From Streptomyces sp. NBC_01283 (GTDB lineage: Bacteria > Actinomycetota > Actinomycetes > Streptomycetales > Streptomycetaceae), in assembly GCF_041435335.1 (NCBI RefSeq), contig NZ_CP108430.1, positions 7,028,501 through 7,092,500 of the forward strand: a stretch of 64,000 bases of DNA. Direction: 5' to 3'. A program made the translations under genes and the position numbers. The notes below the pieces were generated by a model. That model had not been told where the DNA came from and made no database searches. It was given only the letters and a program-made list of their open reading frames with translations. Shown piece after piece: positions 1 to 11,298 of this stretch (position 1 is its first letter; each line of letters begins with the position of its first letter).

Positions 1-1081
1 CCAGGCCGACGGCGTTGCCGACGCGCGAGTGCTTGGTCGGGTACGCGGTGAAGACCAGGGCGAGCTTCTTCTCCGCGTTCGGCTTGTGCTTCAACTGGGC
101 GTGGCGCAGGGCGATTCCGGCGACCCGGGCGGCGCGCTCGGGGTCGGCGACGTACACCGGTACGTCGTCGGGGCCCTGCTCCTTGAAGGAGAACGGAACG
201 GTGATGATGCGGCCGTCGAACTCGGGGATGGCGACCTGCATGGCCGCGTCCATGGGGGAGAGCGCGGCGTCCGACGCGTCCCACGTGGCGCGCGAGGAGG
301 TCAGGCACAGTCCTTGCAGGACAGGGATGTTCAGGTCGGCGAGCGCGCCGATGTCCCAGGCCTCCTCGTCGCCGCCCGCGCTCGCGCCCGAGGCGTGCGT
401 GCCGCCCGCCGCGAGGACGGTGGCGACCAGGGAGTCCGCCCGCCCCAGGATCTCGTACAGTCCCGCGTCCGCGCCGCGCAGCGAACCGCAGTACACGGCA
501 AGGGCGTTGGCGCCCCGCGCCTCGATCGCCTCGCACAGCGTGTCGACGAAGCCGGTGTTACCGGAGAGCTGGTGCGCCCGGTAGAAGAGCACCCCCACGG
601 TCGGCCGGCCCTCGACGAACGGGCGCGTGCCGTGCACCCCGTACTCGGGCATCTTCTTCGGCTCGGCGCTCTGCCGCTCATGGGCGTCACCGGAGCGCGC
701 GGGTCCCGCCGCGAGGACGTCCTCCTTGAGGAACCGCACCAGCTCACGCAGGTTCTCCGCGCCGCCCTCGACGAGATACCGCAGGGCTTCCGCCACCGAC
801 CCCGCGTGCACGGTCGACTCGGCCATCAGCTCCGCGTCCGGCACGGCCTCGCCGCCGAGCAGCACCGTCGGGATCCCGGCGGCCTTCAGCGCCGCGAGCC
901 CGTCCTCCCAGGCACGCTTGCCGCCGAGCAGGCGTACGACGGCGACGTCCGCGCCCTCGATCAGCGCGGGCAGCTCGTCCTGCACGTCGACCCGGGTCGG
1001 GTTGCCGATGCGGTAGGGGGCGCCGGAGGCACGGGCGGCAAGGAGGTCCGTGTCGGCGGTGGACAGAAGCAGGACGGTCAT
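1..1081 (-). CDS. cobN: Cobaltochelatase subunit CobN, N-terminal part (runs off the window)
   Basis: CobN is the large subunit of the ATP-dependent cobaltochelatase that inserts Co2+ into hydrogenobyrinic acid a,c-diamide in aerobic B12 synthesis. Only about the first 360 of roughly 1,200 residues are present, and the 3' part lies before base 1. The ATG at 1081-1079 begins [20 protein letters not shown], a typical CobN N-terminus. Inside are [19 protein letters not shown] and, near the edge, [17 protein letters not shown], both family-like blocks. The start overlaps the cobQ stop by 4 bp (ATGA), so cobN is the third coupled gene of the cobD-cobQ-cobN operon and should share its B12 riboswitch control. 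Confidence 0.93.
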   Translation of the reverse strand, partial: MTVLLLSTADTDLLAARASGAPYRIGNPTRVDVQDELPALIEGADVAVVRLLGGKRAWEDGLAALKAAGIPTVLLGGEAVPDAELMAESTVHAGSVAEALRYLVEGGAENLRELVRFLKEDVLAAGPARSGDAHERQSAEPKKMPEYGVHGTRPFVEGRPTVGVLFYRAHQLSGNTGFVDTLCEAIEARGANALAVYCGSLRGADAGLYEILGRADSLVATVLAAGGTHASGASAGGDEEAWDIGALADLNIPVLQGLCLTSSRATWDASDAALSPMDAAMQVAIPEFDGRIITVPFSFKEQGPDDVPVYVADPERAARVAGIALRHAQLKHKPNAEKKLALVFTAYPTKHSRVGNAVGL

Positions 1082-2586
1082 GAGGGTGCCCCCGGTGCGA
1101 TGAAGGGGAGACCGGCGGGTGCGCCGGTCTCGATCAGGCTGAGCAGCGCGTCCGTGTCCGCGTGCCCTTCGATCAGGTCGCCGAGCAGGTCGAGCTGCTC
1201 CTCGCGCAGTGCGCCGAAGCTGGTGTCGGGCGCGGGCACGAATCGGCGCCCGGCGGCGCGGGCCACCTCGGTGAGGAAACGCCGCCGGAACGCGTCGCTC
1301 TCCAGCGAGCCGTGCCAGTGCGTGCCCCACACCTCGCCGACACGGCAGCCGTCCAGGAAGGGCTCTCCGCCCAGGATCTGAGCGACGCCGTGATGGATCT
1401 CGTACCCCTCGACGGGTTCTCCGAGGGCCTCGCCGACGGGCCGCGCGAGGGTCTTCTCCCGCTCGAACCGGACGCGCACGGGCAGCAGTCCGAGCCCGTC
1501 CACGGCGCCCGCCCGCGACTCGACGTCGTCCTCGATGTGCTCGCCGAGCACCTGGAAGCCGCCGCAGATCCCGAGCACGGGCCGCCCCTCGGCGGCACGC
1601 CGGGCGATGGCGTCCGCGAGGCCGCGTTCGCGCAGCCACTCCAGGGCACGCACGGTCCCGCGCGTGCCGGGGACGATCACCAGGTCGGCGTCGACGAGTT
1701 CCTCGGCCCGGTCCACGAACCGCACGACGACGCCCGGTTCGGCGGCCAGCGCGTCCACGTCCGTGAAGTTCGACATCAGCGGTACGGCACAGACGGCGAC
1801 CCGCAGCACGTCCGCACCGATCGGGGGAGCGACCACGGACTCCCGCACGGCGCCCCGCAGGGACACCCGGAGCCCGTCCTCCTCGTCGATGCCGAGGCCG
1901 TGCTGGAACGGCAGCACACCGAACGTCCGCCGCCCGGTGAGCTCATGGAGCATGTCGAGCCCCGGTTCGAGCAGCGAGACGTCGCCCCGGAACTTGTTGA
2001 CGAGGTACCCGGCGACCAGCTCCTGGTCCTGGGCGCTCAGCAGCGCGGTGGTCCCGAAGAAGGAGGCGAAGACGCCCCCGCGGTCGATGTCTCCCACCAC
2101 GACCACGGGGAAGCGGGCGGCCCGCGCGATCCCCATGTTCACGATGTCCGTACGCCGCAGATTGATCTCGGCGGGACTGCCCGCGCCTTCACAGATCACG
2201 GCGTCATAGCTGCCCCGAAGTTCCTCCAGGCATCCCACGACGGTGGAGAGCAGCGCTTCCTGCCGCCCTCCGTGGTAGCCCCTGGCGCTCATCTCGCCCA
2301 CGGGCTTGCCCATCAGGACGACCTGGCTGCTGCGGTCGCTGCCCGGCTTGAGCAGCACGGGGTTCATCAGCGCGCTCGGCTCGACCCGGGCGGCCTGCGC
2401 CTGCATGGCCTGGGCCCGCCCGATCTCGGCACCCTCGCGCGTGACGAAGGAGTTGAGGGACATGTTCTGCGCCTTGAAGGGCGCGACGGAGACCCCCTTG
2501 CGGGCCAGCCACCGGCAGATCCCGGCGGTGACGACGCTCTTCCCCGCGTCGGACGTCGTCCCGGCGACGAGCAGTCCACCGCTCAT
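1078..2586 (-). CDS. cobQ: Cobyric acid synthase CobQ
   Basis: This glutamine- and ATP-dependent enzyme amidates four side chains of adenosylcobyrinic a,c-diamide to give cobyric acid. The product is 502 residues, the normal family size. The N-terminus holds the dethiobiotin-synthetase-like P-loop ([14 protein letters not shown]). The middle has [12 protein letters not shown]. The C-terminal class I glutamine amidotransferase domain carries the nucleophile cysteine in [13 protein letters not shown] and a late histidine motif (GTHWHG). The start at 2586 was chosen because [16 protein letters not shown] aligns with family N-termini and gives an ATGA overlap with cobD. Open frame continues upstream, but that part is only antisense-like coding of cobD. 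Confidence 0.95.
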   Translation of the reverse strand: MSGGLLVAGTTSDAGKSVVTAGICRWLARKGVSVAPFKAQNMSLNSFVTREGAEIGRAQAMQAQAARVEPSALMNPVLLKPGSDRSSQVVLMGKPVGEMSARGYHGGRQEALLSTVVGCLEELRGSYDAVICEGAGSPAEINLRRTDIVNMGIARAARFPVVVVGDIDRGGVFASFFGTTALLSAQDQELVAGYLVNKFRGDVSLLEPGLDMLHELTGRRTFGVLPFQHGLGIDEEDGLRVSLRGAVRESVVAPPIGADVLRVAVCAVPLMSNFTDVDALAAEPGVVVRFVDRAEELVDADLVIVPGTRGTVRALEWLRERGLADAIARRAAEGRPVLGICGGFQVLGEHIEDDVESRAGAVDGLGLLPVRVRFEREKTLARPVGEALGEPVEGYEIHHGVAQILGGEPFLDGCRVGEVWGTHWHGSLESDAFRRRFLTEVARAAGRRFVPAPDTSFGALREEQLDLLGDLIEGHADTDALLSLIETGAPAGLPFIAPGAPS

Positions 2587-3524
2587 GAGGCCCTGCCTTT
2601 CCGTAGTGTGCTCACGGCCGCGGCGACGCCCAGGGCCAGCAGCCCGACCCGCCGCGACAGCTTCACGGCCCGCTCGATGTCGGCGACCTCGACGCCCCGC
2701 CCGGCCTCGTTGAGGACAGGTCGGTGCTCGACACGCCCCGCGTACGAGAGCGTCCCCCCGAGCCGTACGCCCAACGCCCCGGCGAAGGAGGCCTCGACGG
2801 GCCCCGCGTTGGGGCTCGGATGCTTCGCCGCATCGCCGCGCCAGGCGCGCAGGGCTCCCCGCGGCGCGTCCCCGGCGGCAGCCGCGAGCACGGCGGTGAG
2901 CCGGGCCCCGGGCCACCCCAGTACGTCGTCGAGCCGCGCGGAGGCCCAGCCGTAGCGCCGGTACCTCGCGGATTTGTGCCCGACCATGGCGTCGAGGGTG
3001 TTGACGGCCCGGAAGGCGACGAGCCCGGGAACGCCGCCGACGGCGCCCCACACGAGCGCCCCGACCACGGCGTCGGAGGTGTTCTCGGCGACGGACTCGA
3101 CCACGGCGCGCGCGATGCCGTCGGCGTCCAGCGCCTGCGGGTCCCGGCCGCACAGATGCGGCAGCCGCTCCCGCGCCACCTCGATGTCCCCGGCGGCCAG
3201 CGCGCCGCCGACGGCCCGCGCCTCACGCCCCAGCGAGGTGCCGCCGACCACGGCCCAGGTGGTGGCGGCGGTCAGCGCGACGGATGCGGCGCGCGAGTCA
3301 CGTACGAGAGAAGAGGCCAGGACGGCGGCACCGGCCGCACCTCCGGCACACACCACGGCATGCAGGGCGCCCCACCCGCGGTGGTCACGCCACAGCACAC
3401 GCTCGACGGCAGCGGCGGCCCGCCCGAACGCGGCGACCGGATGCCCGCGGCGGGGATCGCCGAGGAACAGGTCACCGAGGAGGCCGGCGGCGGCGCCGTA
3501 CGCGAAGTCGCGATCGGCACGCAT
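2583..3524 (-). CDS. cobD: Adenosylcobinamide-phosphate synthase CobD/CbiB
   Basis: This 313-residue membrane protein attaches (R)-1-amino-2-propanol (or its phosphate) to cobyric acid, forming adenosylcobinamide (phosphate). Family-typical parts are the N-terminal [21 protein letters not shown], several hydrophobic alanine-rich helices, and the C-terminal [20 protein letters not shown] block. It is the first gene of the cobD-cobQ-cobN operon and overlaps cobQ by 4 bp. No strong Shine-Dalgarno is visible just before the ATG at 3524, which fits translation being set by the upstream B12 riboswitch. Confidence 0.93.
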   Translation of the reverse strand: MRADRDFAYGAAAGLLGDLFLGDPRRGHPVAAFGRAAAAVERVLWRDHRGWGALHAVVCAGGAAGAAVLASSLVRDSRAASVALTAATTWAVVGGTSLGREARAVGGALAAGDIEVARERLPHLCGRDPQALDADGIARAVVESVAENTSDAVVGALVWGAVGGVPGLVAFRAVNTLDAMVGHKSARYRRYGWASARLDDVLGWPGARLTAVLAAAAGDAPRGALRAWRGDAAKHPSPNAGPVEASFAGALGVRLGGTLSYAGRVEHRPVLNEAGRGVEVADIERAVKLSRRVGLLALGVAAAVSTLRKGRAS

Positions 3525-3648
3525 CGGTTCAGCCGGCCGTTGTGCCGAGAGGAGAGCTCACGCTCGGGAACTGGTCCGGCAATGGGCGGCCGCGCATGGC
3601 GATATGTCCTCACTCAGGGTGTCCGCGCCCTGGTTCGACGTGATCGGC

Positions 3649-3788
3649 GGCGAGAGTTCCTGGCTTCCGAGGAGTCAGTTCCTCGATGACAGTGGCGGGA
3701 CCGCGCCGGATTCGCACCGGCTTCCTCTCCTGCTGCCGTATTGGCTCCGGCAGTCCACCACGGCCCGCGAAGGCCCGTCAACTCGCCG
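3649..3788 (-). promoter_or_regulatory. Cobalamin (B12) riboswitch
   Basis: On the minus strand, the RNA contains GCCGGTGCGAATCCGGC, followed at once by GCGGTCCCGCCACTGT, the classic B12-box arrangement. Downstream comes CGGAAGCCAGGAAC, matching the conserved 3' element. GGCGAG at the 5' end and CTCGCC at the 3' end can close P1, which sets the boundaries given. It lies about 125 nt upstream of cobD in the same orientation. By family knowledge, adenosylcobalamin binding would shut down cobD-cobQ-cobN. Confidence 0.9.
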
Positions 3789-3863
3789 TTGACCTGCGAC
3801 GGGAGAGTGTGCTGAGGCCCACAGCCGGGCCTCTGACGGCTCCTTGCCGAGCCCACGGACAAA

Positions 3864-3901
3864 AGTGGGGTGCGGGACGCCGAAGCGTCCCGCACCCCAC
3901 T
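3864..3901 (-). terminator. Intrinsic-type terminator hairpin after the pit operon
   Basis: A perfect 17-bp inverted repeat (AGTGGGGTGCGGGACGC and its complement) is separated by the tetraloop CGAA. It sits 14 bp after the stop of the small membrane protein gene on the minus strand. There is no U-tract, as is usual in Streptomyces. It also insulates the downstream B12 leader from pit transcription. Confidence 0.8.
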
Positions 3902-3915
3902 GAGAACCGCCGTCG

Positions 3916-4152
3916 TCAGGCGACGATCAGATAGATCCCGTACGCCACTGCCGCCGCGCAGAGCGCGAAGCACACGTACGCGCCCGTGCGTGCCGCCGCG
4001 GCGGTGCCGCCCGCGGCCGAGGGGGCGCCGGACGTCGCCGCCTCGCGCTTGGCGAGGCCGACGATGCCGAGGGTGAACAGGCCCACCAGGGCCACCGTCA
4101 CCGCGAGGCTGACTCCGAAGACGGAGCCGAGAGCTGCCCAGTCGATGTCCAT
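3916..4152 (-). CDS. Small membrane protein, function unknown, downstream of pit
   Basis: The product is 78 residues with two predicted transmembrane helices: VFGVSLAVTVALVGLFTLG near the N-terminus and a C-terminal helix ending in YGIYLIVA. They are joined by an Ala/Gly/Thr-rich loop containing KREAATSGAPSAAGG. It starts 12 bp after the pit stop codon, so it is almost certainly co-transcribed with the phosphate transporter and may be a partner or assembly factor. That role is inferred from position only; no domain was recognised. Confidence 0.75.
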   Translation of the reverse strand: MDIDWAALGSVFGVSLAVTVALVGLFTLGIVGLAKREAATSGAPSAAGGTAAAARTGAYVCFALCAAAVAYGIYLIVA

Positions 4153-4164
4153 GCTGACTTTTCC

Positions 4165-5436
<1,272 letters not shown>

Positions 5437-5483
5437 TTACCCAGGCTTCTGTTGGACGTCAGTGGCAAGTGGAACGTAGGCAA

Positions 5484-5505
5484 TGTGGGTGAACGGAAAG
5501 TGAAC
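5484..5505 (-). promoter_or_regulatory. PHO box (candidate PhoP site) upstream of pit
   Basis: On the minus strand two 11-bp direct repeat units stand side by side: GTTCACTTTCC and GTTCACCCACA. Streptomyces PHO boxes are tandem 11-bp units with consensus close to GTTCACC plus a variable tail. The location just before a phosphate transporter supports the call. The rest of the 350-bp gap to the aldolase gene shows no gene; it must hold both divergent promoters. Confidence 0.78.
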
Positions 5506-5786
5506 TGGGTCGGGCCGTGCGGTGACCCAATGCGCGGCACTGTCACTCCGGTTGTGCCGGGGCCCTGACGAAGATCGCCCGGAGCGGCGGCCGGAAGCCT
5601 GGATTCCGGGCTTCTGGGGTGCCTGGCCCGTGCCCGGCCGCCCCCGGGCGAACCTCTTCAGCGGTCCGGCGATCCGTTGGAGAGATCCTGATCACCCCGT
5701 AGGGGTGGTGGCGCAGAGGGGCGCCTTCTCGGCCTGCCCGTGGCCGAAACCGGAATCCCGGCGAGGGCTGCTGGCAGGATCACCGC

Positions 5787-6464
5787 ATGACGGAGCAGCG
5801 GGGCGAAGGCGACGAAGGCCGGCAGGGTGCGATGGAGCGGGCGTGGGAAGAGCTGGTGGCGGCGGCCCGCAGAACGGTGGCGGACGGTCTGGTGGTCGGC
5901 ACCTCGGGCAATGTCTCGGTGCGCGTCGGCGGCACGATCCTCGTCACCCCCAGCGGGGTGCCGTACGACCGCCTGACGGCGCGGGACGCGGTCGGTGTCG
6001 ACGCGGACGGCAACCAGCTCTTCGGCGACCTCGCCCCGACCAGCGAACTGCCCATGCACCTGGCGGTCTACCGCACCACGCACGCCGGAGCCGTGGTCCA
6101 CACCCACGCGGTGCACGCCACCGCCGTCTCCACCCTGGTCCCGGAACTCCCGCCCATCCACTACATGACGGCCGCCCTCGGCGGCCCGGTCCGGGTCGCC
6201 CGGTATGCGCCGTACGGCTCGGACGAGCTGGCCGAGAACATGCTCCGGGCCCTCAGGGAGCGCACCGGCTGCCTGCTCCAGAACCACGGAACCATCACCT
6301 ACGGGGACACCCTGGACCAGGCGTACGACCGCACGGCGCAGCTGGAGTGGATGTCCCGCCTCTGGCTGACGGCCAGCTCCGTGCCCGGCCACGCCCCGAG
6401 CCTCCTGTCCGCGGGGCAGCTCAGGGAAGCGGCGGACAGACTGCGGGGCTACGGAAAGCGGTGA
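5787..6464 (+). CDS. Class II aldolase/adducin family protein (fuculose-phosphate aldolase-like)
   Basis: The product is 225 residues. It shows the class II aldolase pattern: GTSGNVSVRVGGTILVTPSG for phosphate binding, then the zinc ligand pair in VVHTHAVHAT and a third histidine in LLQNHGTITYGDTL. Family members are zinc-dependent aldolases (L-fuculose-1-phosphate, L-ribulose-5-phosphate epimerase) or decarboxylases. The substrate cannot be told from sequence. It is a single gene with its own upstream gap; the ATG at 5787 was chosen as the only good start before the conserved core. Confidence 0.88.
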   Translation: MTEQRGEGDEGRQGAMERAWEELVAAARRTVADGLVVGTSGNVSVRVGGTILVTPSGVPYDRLTARDAVGVDADGNQLFGDLAPTSELPMHLAVYRTTHAGAVVHTHAVHATAVSTLVPELPPIHYMTAALGGPVRVARYAPYGSDELAENMLRALRERTGCLLQNHGTITYGDTLDQAYDRTAQLEWMSRLWLTASSVPGHAPSLLSAGQLREAADRLRGYGKR

Positions 6465-6585
6465 CACGGCAGCGGCTCCGCCTCCGGACGCCCGGGGGCG
6501 AGCCCGTGACGCCGCGGACGAACTGACATCACCCCGCGGGCCCCGCCCACTGGCCCAGGACCCGTCAGGGCCGGACACTGGGCAG

Positions 6586-7722
6586 GTGCGCCCAGCCAAA
6601 GCGACGGCAACGGCCGTCACCGCCGTCACGACCGCCCTCATGGGCGGCGCAGCCGCCGTCGCCGCGGGCCGGTTCGCCAGCAACGCGGCCCTGAAAGCGC
6701 CGGCGGGCCGCCCGCTGCCGACCGAGCCCCGCCTCACCGTCCACTCCACGGCCGCGGGCCAGATCACCCTGACCCGCGCCCTCGCGAGCCTGCGCCCCGG
6801 CACGTACGGCCTCAGCGGCAACGGCAGCCACGCCGTGATCGGGCCCGTCCTGGACTCCGCGCCGCACGAGGCGGACACCGTCGTACGCCGCCTGGAGCGC
6901 GTCACGCACGGCTCCCTGGAACCCGGCGCGAAGGTCTGGCTCACCCCGCAGGTCCACATCGGCGACCCGCACGCCGCCCTGGACATCGACCACGCGGACG
7001 TCGACATCCCCGGCGAACTCGGCGGCCTGCCCGCCTGGTTCGTGCCGGGCGTCCGCGACACCTGGGTGATCACCGTGCACGGCCTGGGCACCACCCGCGA
7101 GCACCCCATGGTCGTCATGGACTTCCTGCACCGCCAGCAATTCCCGGTGCTCGACCTCGCCTACCGAGGCGACCTCGGCGCGCCCCGCTCCCCGGACGGC
7201 CTCGGCCACCTCGGCGAGACCGAGTGGCGCGACCTGGACGCGGCCATCCGCTACGCCGTGCGCTACGGCGCCGAGAACGTGATCCTGCACGGCTGGTCCA
7301 CCGGCGGCGCCATGGCCCTGCACGCCGCCGCGTACTCGGCTCTGCGTGACCGGATCAGCGGCATCGTCCTGGACTCCCCGGTCCTCAACTGGGAGACCAC
7401 GCTGCGCGCGCTCGCCGCGGCCCGGCGCACACCGGGCGCCCTGCTGCCGCTCGCGGTGCGCGCCGCCCAGGGCCGCACGGGCCTGCGCGGCGACCGCATC
7501 CTGGAGGCGGCCGACCCCGGGGTGCTCAAGGTCCCCACGCTCCTCTTCCACGGCCCCGACGACGTGATCGCCCCCTGGGCGCTTTCCCGTCAACTGGCCG
7601 AGCGGCGCCCGGAACTGGTCACTCTGCACACCGTTCCGGATGCGCCCCACGGAGCCATGTGGAACGCCGACCCCGCGGCCTACGAAGAGGCGCTGCGACG
7701 CTTCCTCACGCCCCTCATGTAG
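6586..7722 (+). CDS. Alpha/beta hydrolase, probably exported or membrane-anchored
   Basis: The product is 378 residues with a GTG start. A hydrophobic Ala/Val/Gly-rich N-terminal segment (about residues 6-28) looks like a signal anchor. The serine hydrolase nucleophile elbow is HGWSTGGAM (serine near 237). A later GPDDVIAPW supplies the acid near 325 and a histidine follows in VPDAPHGAMWN near 356. The central YRGDLGAPRSPDG and HGLGTTREH (oxyanion region) fit the family. The natural substrate is unknown. Confidence 0.85.
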   Translation: MRPAKATATAVTAVTTALMGGAAAVAAGRFASNAALKAPAGRPLPTEPRLTVHSTAAGQITLTRALASLRPGTYGLSGNGSHAVIGPVLDSAPHEADTVVRRLERVTHGSLEPGAKVWLTPQVHIGDPHAALDIDHADVDIPGELGGLPAWFVPGVRDTWVITVHGLGTTREHPMVVMDFLHRQQFPVLDLAYRGDLGAPRSPDGLGHLGETEWRDLDAAIRYAVRYGAENVILHGWSTGGAMALHAAAYSALRDRISGIVLDSPVLNWETTLRALAAARRTPGALLPLAVRAAQGRTGLRGDRILEAADPGVLKVPTLLFHGPDDVIAPWALSRQLAERRPELVTLHTVPDAPHGAMWNADPAAYEEALRRFLTPLM

Positions 7723-7810
7723 CGCGTGAAAGCCCTCTGACACAGCGCCCCAAAGCCTTGCGCAAGCATTCCGTTTGGGTTTTCGGACGGTCACCAGGAA
7801 GACTGCTCCC

Positions 7811-9271
7811 GTGACGTCCCGTATCCCGCGCGACTCAAGGCTCCGACTCGTCCGCGCTCAGTCCCCCAGGGCCGACAGGCGAGCGGGGGCGGAGCGCGGC
7901 ACAGCGCGGCCCCTGACCGCCCCCGGCGCAGTGACACAGCAGCGTGCGCGCCGTCCCGCGCCCCGCCCGCCCGAGGGCACACCCGCCCCCGGCGAGCTGG
8001 CCCGGATGGCCCGCAAAAGCCTCGCCGACGCCGTGCGGCTCGCCCGCTGGGCGGACGCCTCGCTGCACCCGGGACGCAGCCGCGCCGCGGCCCCGGACGC
8101 CAAAGGCGGGGAGGGCGCCCGCGGCACCCTCTCCACCGCCACCGCCGAACGGGCCGCCGCGGACCTCTCGCTGACCCCGGATCAGGTCCGCGCCGACTGG
8201 GACACCGCACGGCTCGCCGGCCTCATCGAGGTGCACGGCGACACCGCGCGCCCCGGCTGGCGGCTGCGCGCCTGGGACCGCGACGACGCCGCCGTGCTGC
8301 GCGGCTGGGTCGCCCTCTTCGACGCCTGGTCGCTCGCGCACGCGGCCTCGCGCGAACTGGCGCCCGCCCTCGTGGCCGAGACCGTCGAGGCCATGCCGCA
8401 GCTCCTCACCCTGCTGCAGCTCTCCGCGGGCCCCGTCCCCGTGCCACAGCTCCTGGACCTCCTCGACCAGCGCGTCACGGAACTGCGCACGGAACGCTGC
8501 GAGATCCCCTACGGCCCGCAGCCCGAGCCGGTGGACCCGGCCGACACCCCCTCCCTCGCCACCCTCCTGGACTGGGCGCTGCGTGGCCTGTCCGCCGTCG
8601 GCGCGCTGACGTACGCCGACGGGCAGGCCACCCTGACGCCACTCGGCTCCTGGGCGGTCTGGGTCAAGCTGGAACAGATCTGCGTGGCCGCGCAGAGCCC
8701 CGCGGGGAACATCGAGCAGTCCGCCGAGGACATGCTCCGCGGCTGCGCGCGGCTGCGCCCGAACGCGGCCCGCTCCGAGTACCGCGCCTGGCTCGCCGCC
8801 CGCCCCGTCGGCAGCGCCGTCGCCGAGCTGCTCACCGCGGCCCGCGGCGAGGACGCCCTGCTGCGCGGCCTCGCCTTCGAGGCCCTGCGGGTGGTCGGCG
8901 CCCCGGCCGAGGCGGAAGTGCGGGCCGTCGTGGACGAGACCTCGCTGCGGCCCTACGCCCTGATCTGGCTGGCCGAGCAGGAGGGCGCCGACCCCGAGGA
9001 CGTCCATCTCGTCCTGACGCGGGACGAGTCGACGTGGCTGTGGGTCGACACCGCCGCGGCCGTCGCCGACCACGGGGAGATCCATCTCCTCGTACGGCAC
9101 CTGGAGTCCGCGGTGCAGCCCACGGTGCCCGCGCTCCTCGACGAGGTCCGCCGCATCGGCCATCCCCGTACGGTCCAGGTCCTGGTCGCCCTCGCCGCGG
9201 CCCACCCCGACCCGGCGCTCGCCAAGGCGGTGCGCCGGGCGGCCTTCCAGGTGCACACCGGCGGCGTCTGA
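7811..9271 (+). CDS. Conserved hypothetical protein with alpha-helical repeats
   Basis: About 486 residues from the GTG at 7811, chosen because AGGAAG precedes it; an in-frame start 36 bp upstream lacks this. No enzyme motif was recognised. The N-terminal 60 residues are basic and low-complexity. The middle contains a possible winged-helix-like stretch (LTPDQVRADWDTARLAGLIE). The C-terminal third reads like HEAT-type helical repeats (LLRGLAFEALRVVGAP, then HLVLTRDES, then LVRHLESAVQPTVPALLDEV). A scaffolding or protein-binding role is possible but is only inference. Confidence 0.75.
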   Translation: MTSRIPRDSRLRLVRAQSPRADRRAGAERGTARPLTAPGAVTQQRARRPAPRPPEGTPAPGELARMARKSLADAVRLARWADASLHPGRSRAAAPDAKGGEGARGTLSTATAERAAADLSLTPDQVRADWDTARLAGLIEVHGDTARPGWRLRAWDRDDAAVLRGWVALFDAWSLAHAASRELAPALVAETVEAMPQLLTLLQLSAGPVPVPQLLDLLDQRVTELRTERCEIPYGPQPEPVDPADTPSLATLLDWALRGLSAVGALTYADGQATLTPLGSWAVWVKLEQICVAAQSPAGNIEQSAEDMLRGCARLRPNAARSEYRAWLAARPVGSAVAELLTAARGEDALLRGLAFEALRVVGAPAEAEVRAVVDETSLRPYALIWLAEQEGADPEDVHLVLTRDESTWLWVDTAAAVADHGEIHLLVRHLESAVQPTVPALLDEVRRIGHPRTVQVLVALAAAHPDPALAKAVRRAAFQVHTGGV

Positions 9272-9281
9272 ACCCAGAGGG

Positions 9282-10172
9282 TCACCGGAAGGTGTTGCAC
9301 TGCGCCATGTCGCCGGTGCGGTAGCCCTGGTAGAACCACTGCTGCCGCTGCTCGGCCGAGCCGTGCGTCCAGGACTCGGGGGTGACCCGGCCCTGGAACT
9401 TCTCCTGGATGCGGTCGTCGCCCACGGCGGCCGCCGCGTCCAGGCCCTCGCGGATGTCCGCCTCGGTGAGGCTGGTGATCAGCGGCTTGCCCGTCTTGTC
9501 GTCGGGGGTACGGGTCGCGTGCCGCGCCCAGACGCCCGCGTAGCAGTCGGCCTGCAGCTCGACCTTCACCGCGTTGCTGTTCTGCCCCGTCCGCCCGTCC
9601 TGGGAGCGCTGCAGCGTCCCCATCAGGTTCTGCACGTGGTGCCCGTACTCGTGCGTCACGACGTACGCCTGGGCGAAGGGGCCGCCGCTGGAGCCGAACT
9701 TGGTCCGCAGCTCCTCGAAGAAGCCCAGGTCCAGATAGACCTTCCGGTCGCCGGGGCAGTAGAACGGGCCGACCGCCGACGTCGCCGCGCCGCACGCCGT
9801 GCCCACCCGGCTGGTGAACAGGACCGTCGACGCGGGGGTGTAGCTCGCGTTCCTGCGCCGGAACTCCGCACGCCAGAAGTCCTGCACGCTGTTGACCACC
9901 GCCACGATGCGGCAGTCCTCCTTGGTGTTCGCGTCCTGGCCCGTATGGCAGGTCTGCTGGACCTGCGCGAGGGACGAGGAGGTGGCGGCGGGCTCGTCGT
10001 TGCCCGACGAGAGGCCGAGCTGGTCAGGGCCGACCCCGAAGAGCAGCCCGAGGACCAGCGCGATCAGGCCCGCGATGCCGCCGCCGACCGTCGCCTTGCC
10101 GCCGGGGATCCGGCTGCCCCGCACGTCCTGCACCTCGGACGTGTCCAGATCGGCGTCGTCGTCGAACTGCAT
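9282..10172 (-). CDS. Neutral zinc metallopeptidase (YpfJ/KPN_02809 family), membrane-anchored
   Basis: The product is 296 residues. The acidic cytosolic N-terminus [19 protein letters not shown] leads to one transmembrane helix ([18 protein letters not shown]). The extracellular domain has the zinc-binding HEXXH in [15 protein letters not shown], and cysteines in QTCHTG, DCRIV, ACGAA and YCPGD that may form disulphides. YpfJ family proteins share this layout. ATG at 10172 was chosen over upstream codons because RGSRIPGGK follows the family N-terminus. It converges on the upstream gene with a 10-bp gap. Confidence 0.88.
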   Translation of the reverse strand: MQFDDDADLDTSEVQDVRGSRIPGGKATVGGGIAGLIALVLGLLFGVGPDQLGLSSGNDEPAATSSSLAQVQQTCHTGQDANTKEDCRIVAVVNSVQDFWRAEFRRRNASYTPASTVLFTSRVGTACGAATSAVGPFYCPGDRKVYLDLGFFEELRTKFGSSGGPFAQAYVVTHEYGHHVQNLMGTLQRSQDGRTGQNSNAVKVELQADCYAGVWARHATRTPDDKTGKPLITSLTEADIREGLDAAAAVGDDRIQEKFQGRVTPESWTHGSAEQRQQWFYQGYRTGDMAQCNTFR

Positions 10173-10417
10173 GGGCGCACCACCCTCTGCCTCGCATCCG
10201 GGGCGGCGTCGCGCCGCCCTGTGCCGAGATGTCGGCGCCTTCATCCTGGTATGCCCCACTCCGTGCGGCGCCGGACGGGGGTCCGAACGGGGGACCCCGG
10301 CGATCGGTGCGCCGTGTCGCGGCCGTCGCCCGGCGCCGTGCGGCGCCGCCGCCGCTACGCTCTGCGCCTGTTCCATGGGCAGAGGTACCGGCAGATGTGC
10401 CGCAGAGGGGTGGCGTC

Positions 10418-11203
10418 GTGTCCGTAGTGCCGTTCGAGGTGACCGGATCCGGGTCCGTGGGACCGGCGTCCGCCCGCCGCGGCTCGCGGCTCGCCCTCCC
10501 GGTGGCCCTCGGCCTGCTCGCCCTGCCGCTCATCACCGCGGCCCACCACTCACGGCCCGCCCCCTACGGAGACCACGTCACCGTCCACGCGCGCGTGGCC
10601 GACGGCACCGCCGCCCCCGAGCTCCGCACGACGGGGCGATCGGTCCGGGCGTACGACCCGGCGACCGGGCGCCCCCGCTGGACGTACAGCCGCGAGGGAG
10701 CGCGCCCGCTCGCGCTGCTGCCCGTACCCGGGCACGCCGTCGCGCTCTGGAGCGACGGCCTGGTCACCGACACCGCACGCGCCGACGGCAGCAACGTCCG
10801 CTGGCACCGCGCCATCCCCGGCAGCGCCCCCTGGCTGCGCTCGCCCGCCGCCCGCGAAGCCGCCGGAGTCCTCCAGCCGCTCGACCCCCGCGGCCGCATG
10901 CTCGCCGTCGTCACCCCGCAGCGCATCGCCGCCTACCGCAGCGCCGACGGCGACCTGCGCTGGGTGCTGCCCGCCCGCGGCGGCTGCGCCTTCGAGCCCG
11001 CCCGTGCCGTGCGCCACCGGGGCGCCCTGATGGTGGCCCAGCCCTGCGACGACCCCGCGACACCGTGGACCTCGCAGCTGATCGCCGTGGACGGCCTCGG
11101 GCGGATCGTGCCCCGCCGCACGCCCCTGGGCAACGAGCTGCCGGGCGGCGCCCCCGGGGACGTGCCGACCCGGGCAGAAAAAGAGCTTGCAGCGCCCCGT
11201 TAG
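10418..11203 (+). CDS. Hypothetical PQQ-like/beta-propeller fragment protein with N-terminal membrane anchor
   Basis: About 261 residues from the GTG at 10418, which has AGAGGGG at -14 to -8. A basic segment followed by [18 protein letters not shown] suggests a signal anchor. The rest contains PQQ-dehydrogenase-like units: [30 protein letters not shown] and [19 protein letters not shown]. Each has the W-x-Y/H and DG/TG spacing of such blades. Too few blades for a full propeller are present, so binding function is unclear. It ends 95 bp before the ABC-F gene. Confidence 0.65.
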   Translation: MSVVPFEVTGSGSVGPASARRGSRLALPVALGLLALPLITAAHHSRPAPYGDHVTVHARVADGTAAPELRTTGRSVRAYDPATGRPRWTYSREGARPLALLPVPGHAVALWSDGLVTDTARADGSNVRWHRAIPGSAPWLRSPAAREAAGVLQPLDPRGRMLAVVTPQRIAAYRSADGDLRWVLPARGGCAFEPARAVRHRGALMVAQPCDDPATPWTSQLIAVDGLGRIVPRRTPLGNELPGGAPGDVPTRAEKELAAPR

Positions 11204-11298
11204 AATTGGCCGCATGGCCATTCTCCTCGTGCATTAGACGGCGTGATCGCCTTCAGCCCTTCCGCCGTCCATCCCACCCCCTGCCCAGGAGTCTGTCC

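Noticed and set aside
1162..2955. Long plus-strand open frame opposite cobQ/cobD
   Set aside because: Low-complexity translation typical of GC-rich antisense frames; cobQ and cobD on the other strand have full family motifs.
9892..11298. Long N-terminal extension of the ABC-F protein
   Set aside because: The frame is open upstream but the sequence is Arg/Pro-rich shadow coding antisense or alternate to real genes; the family start and AGGAG are at 11299.
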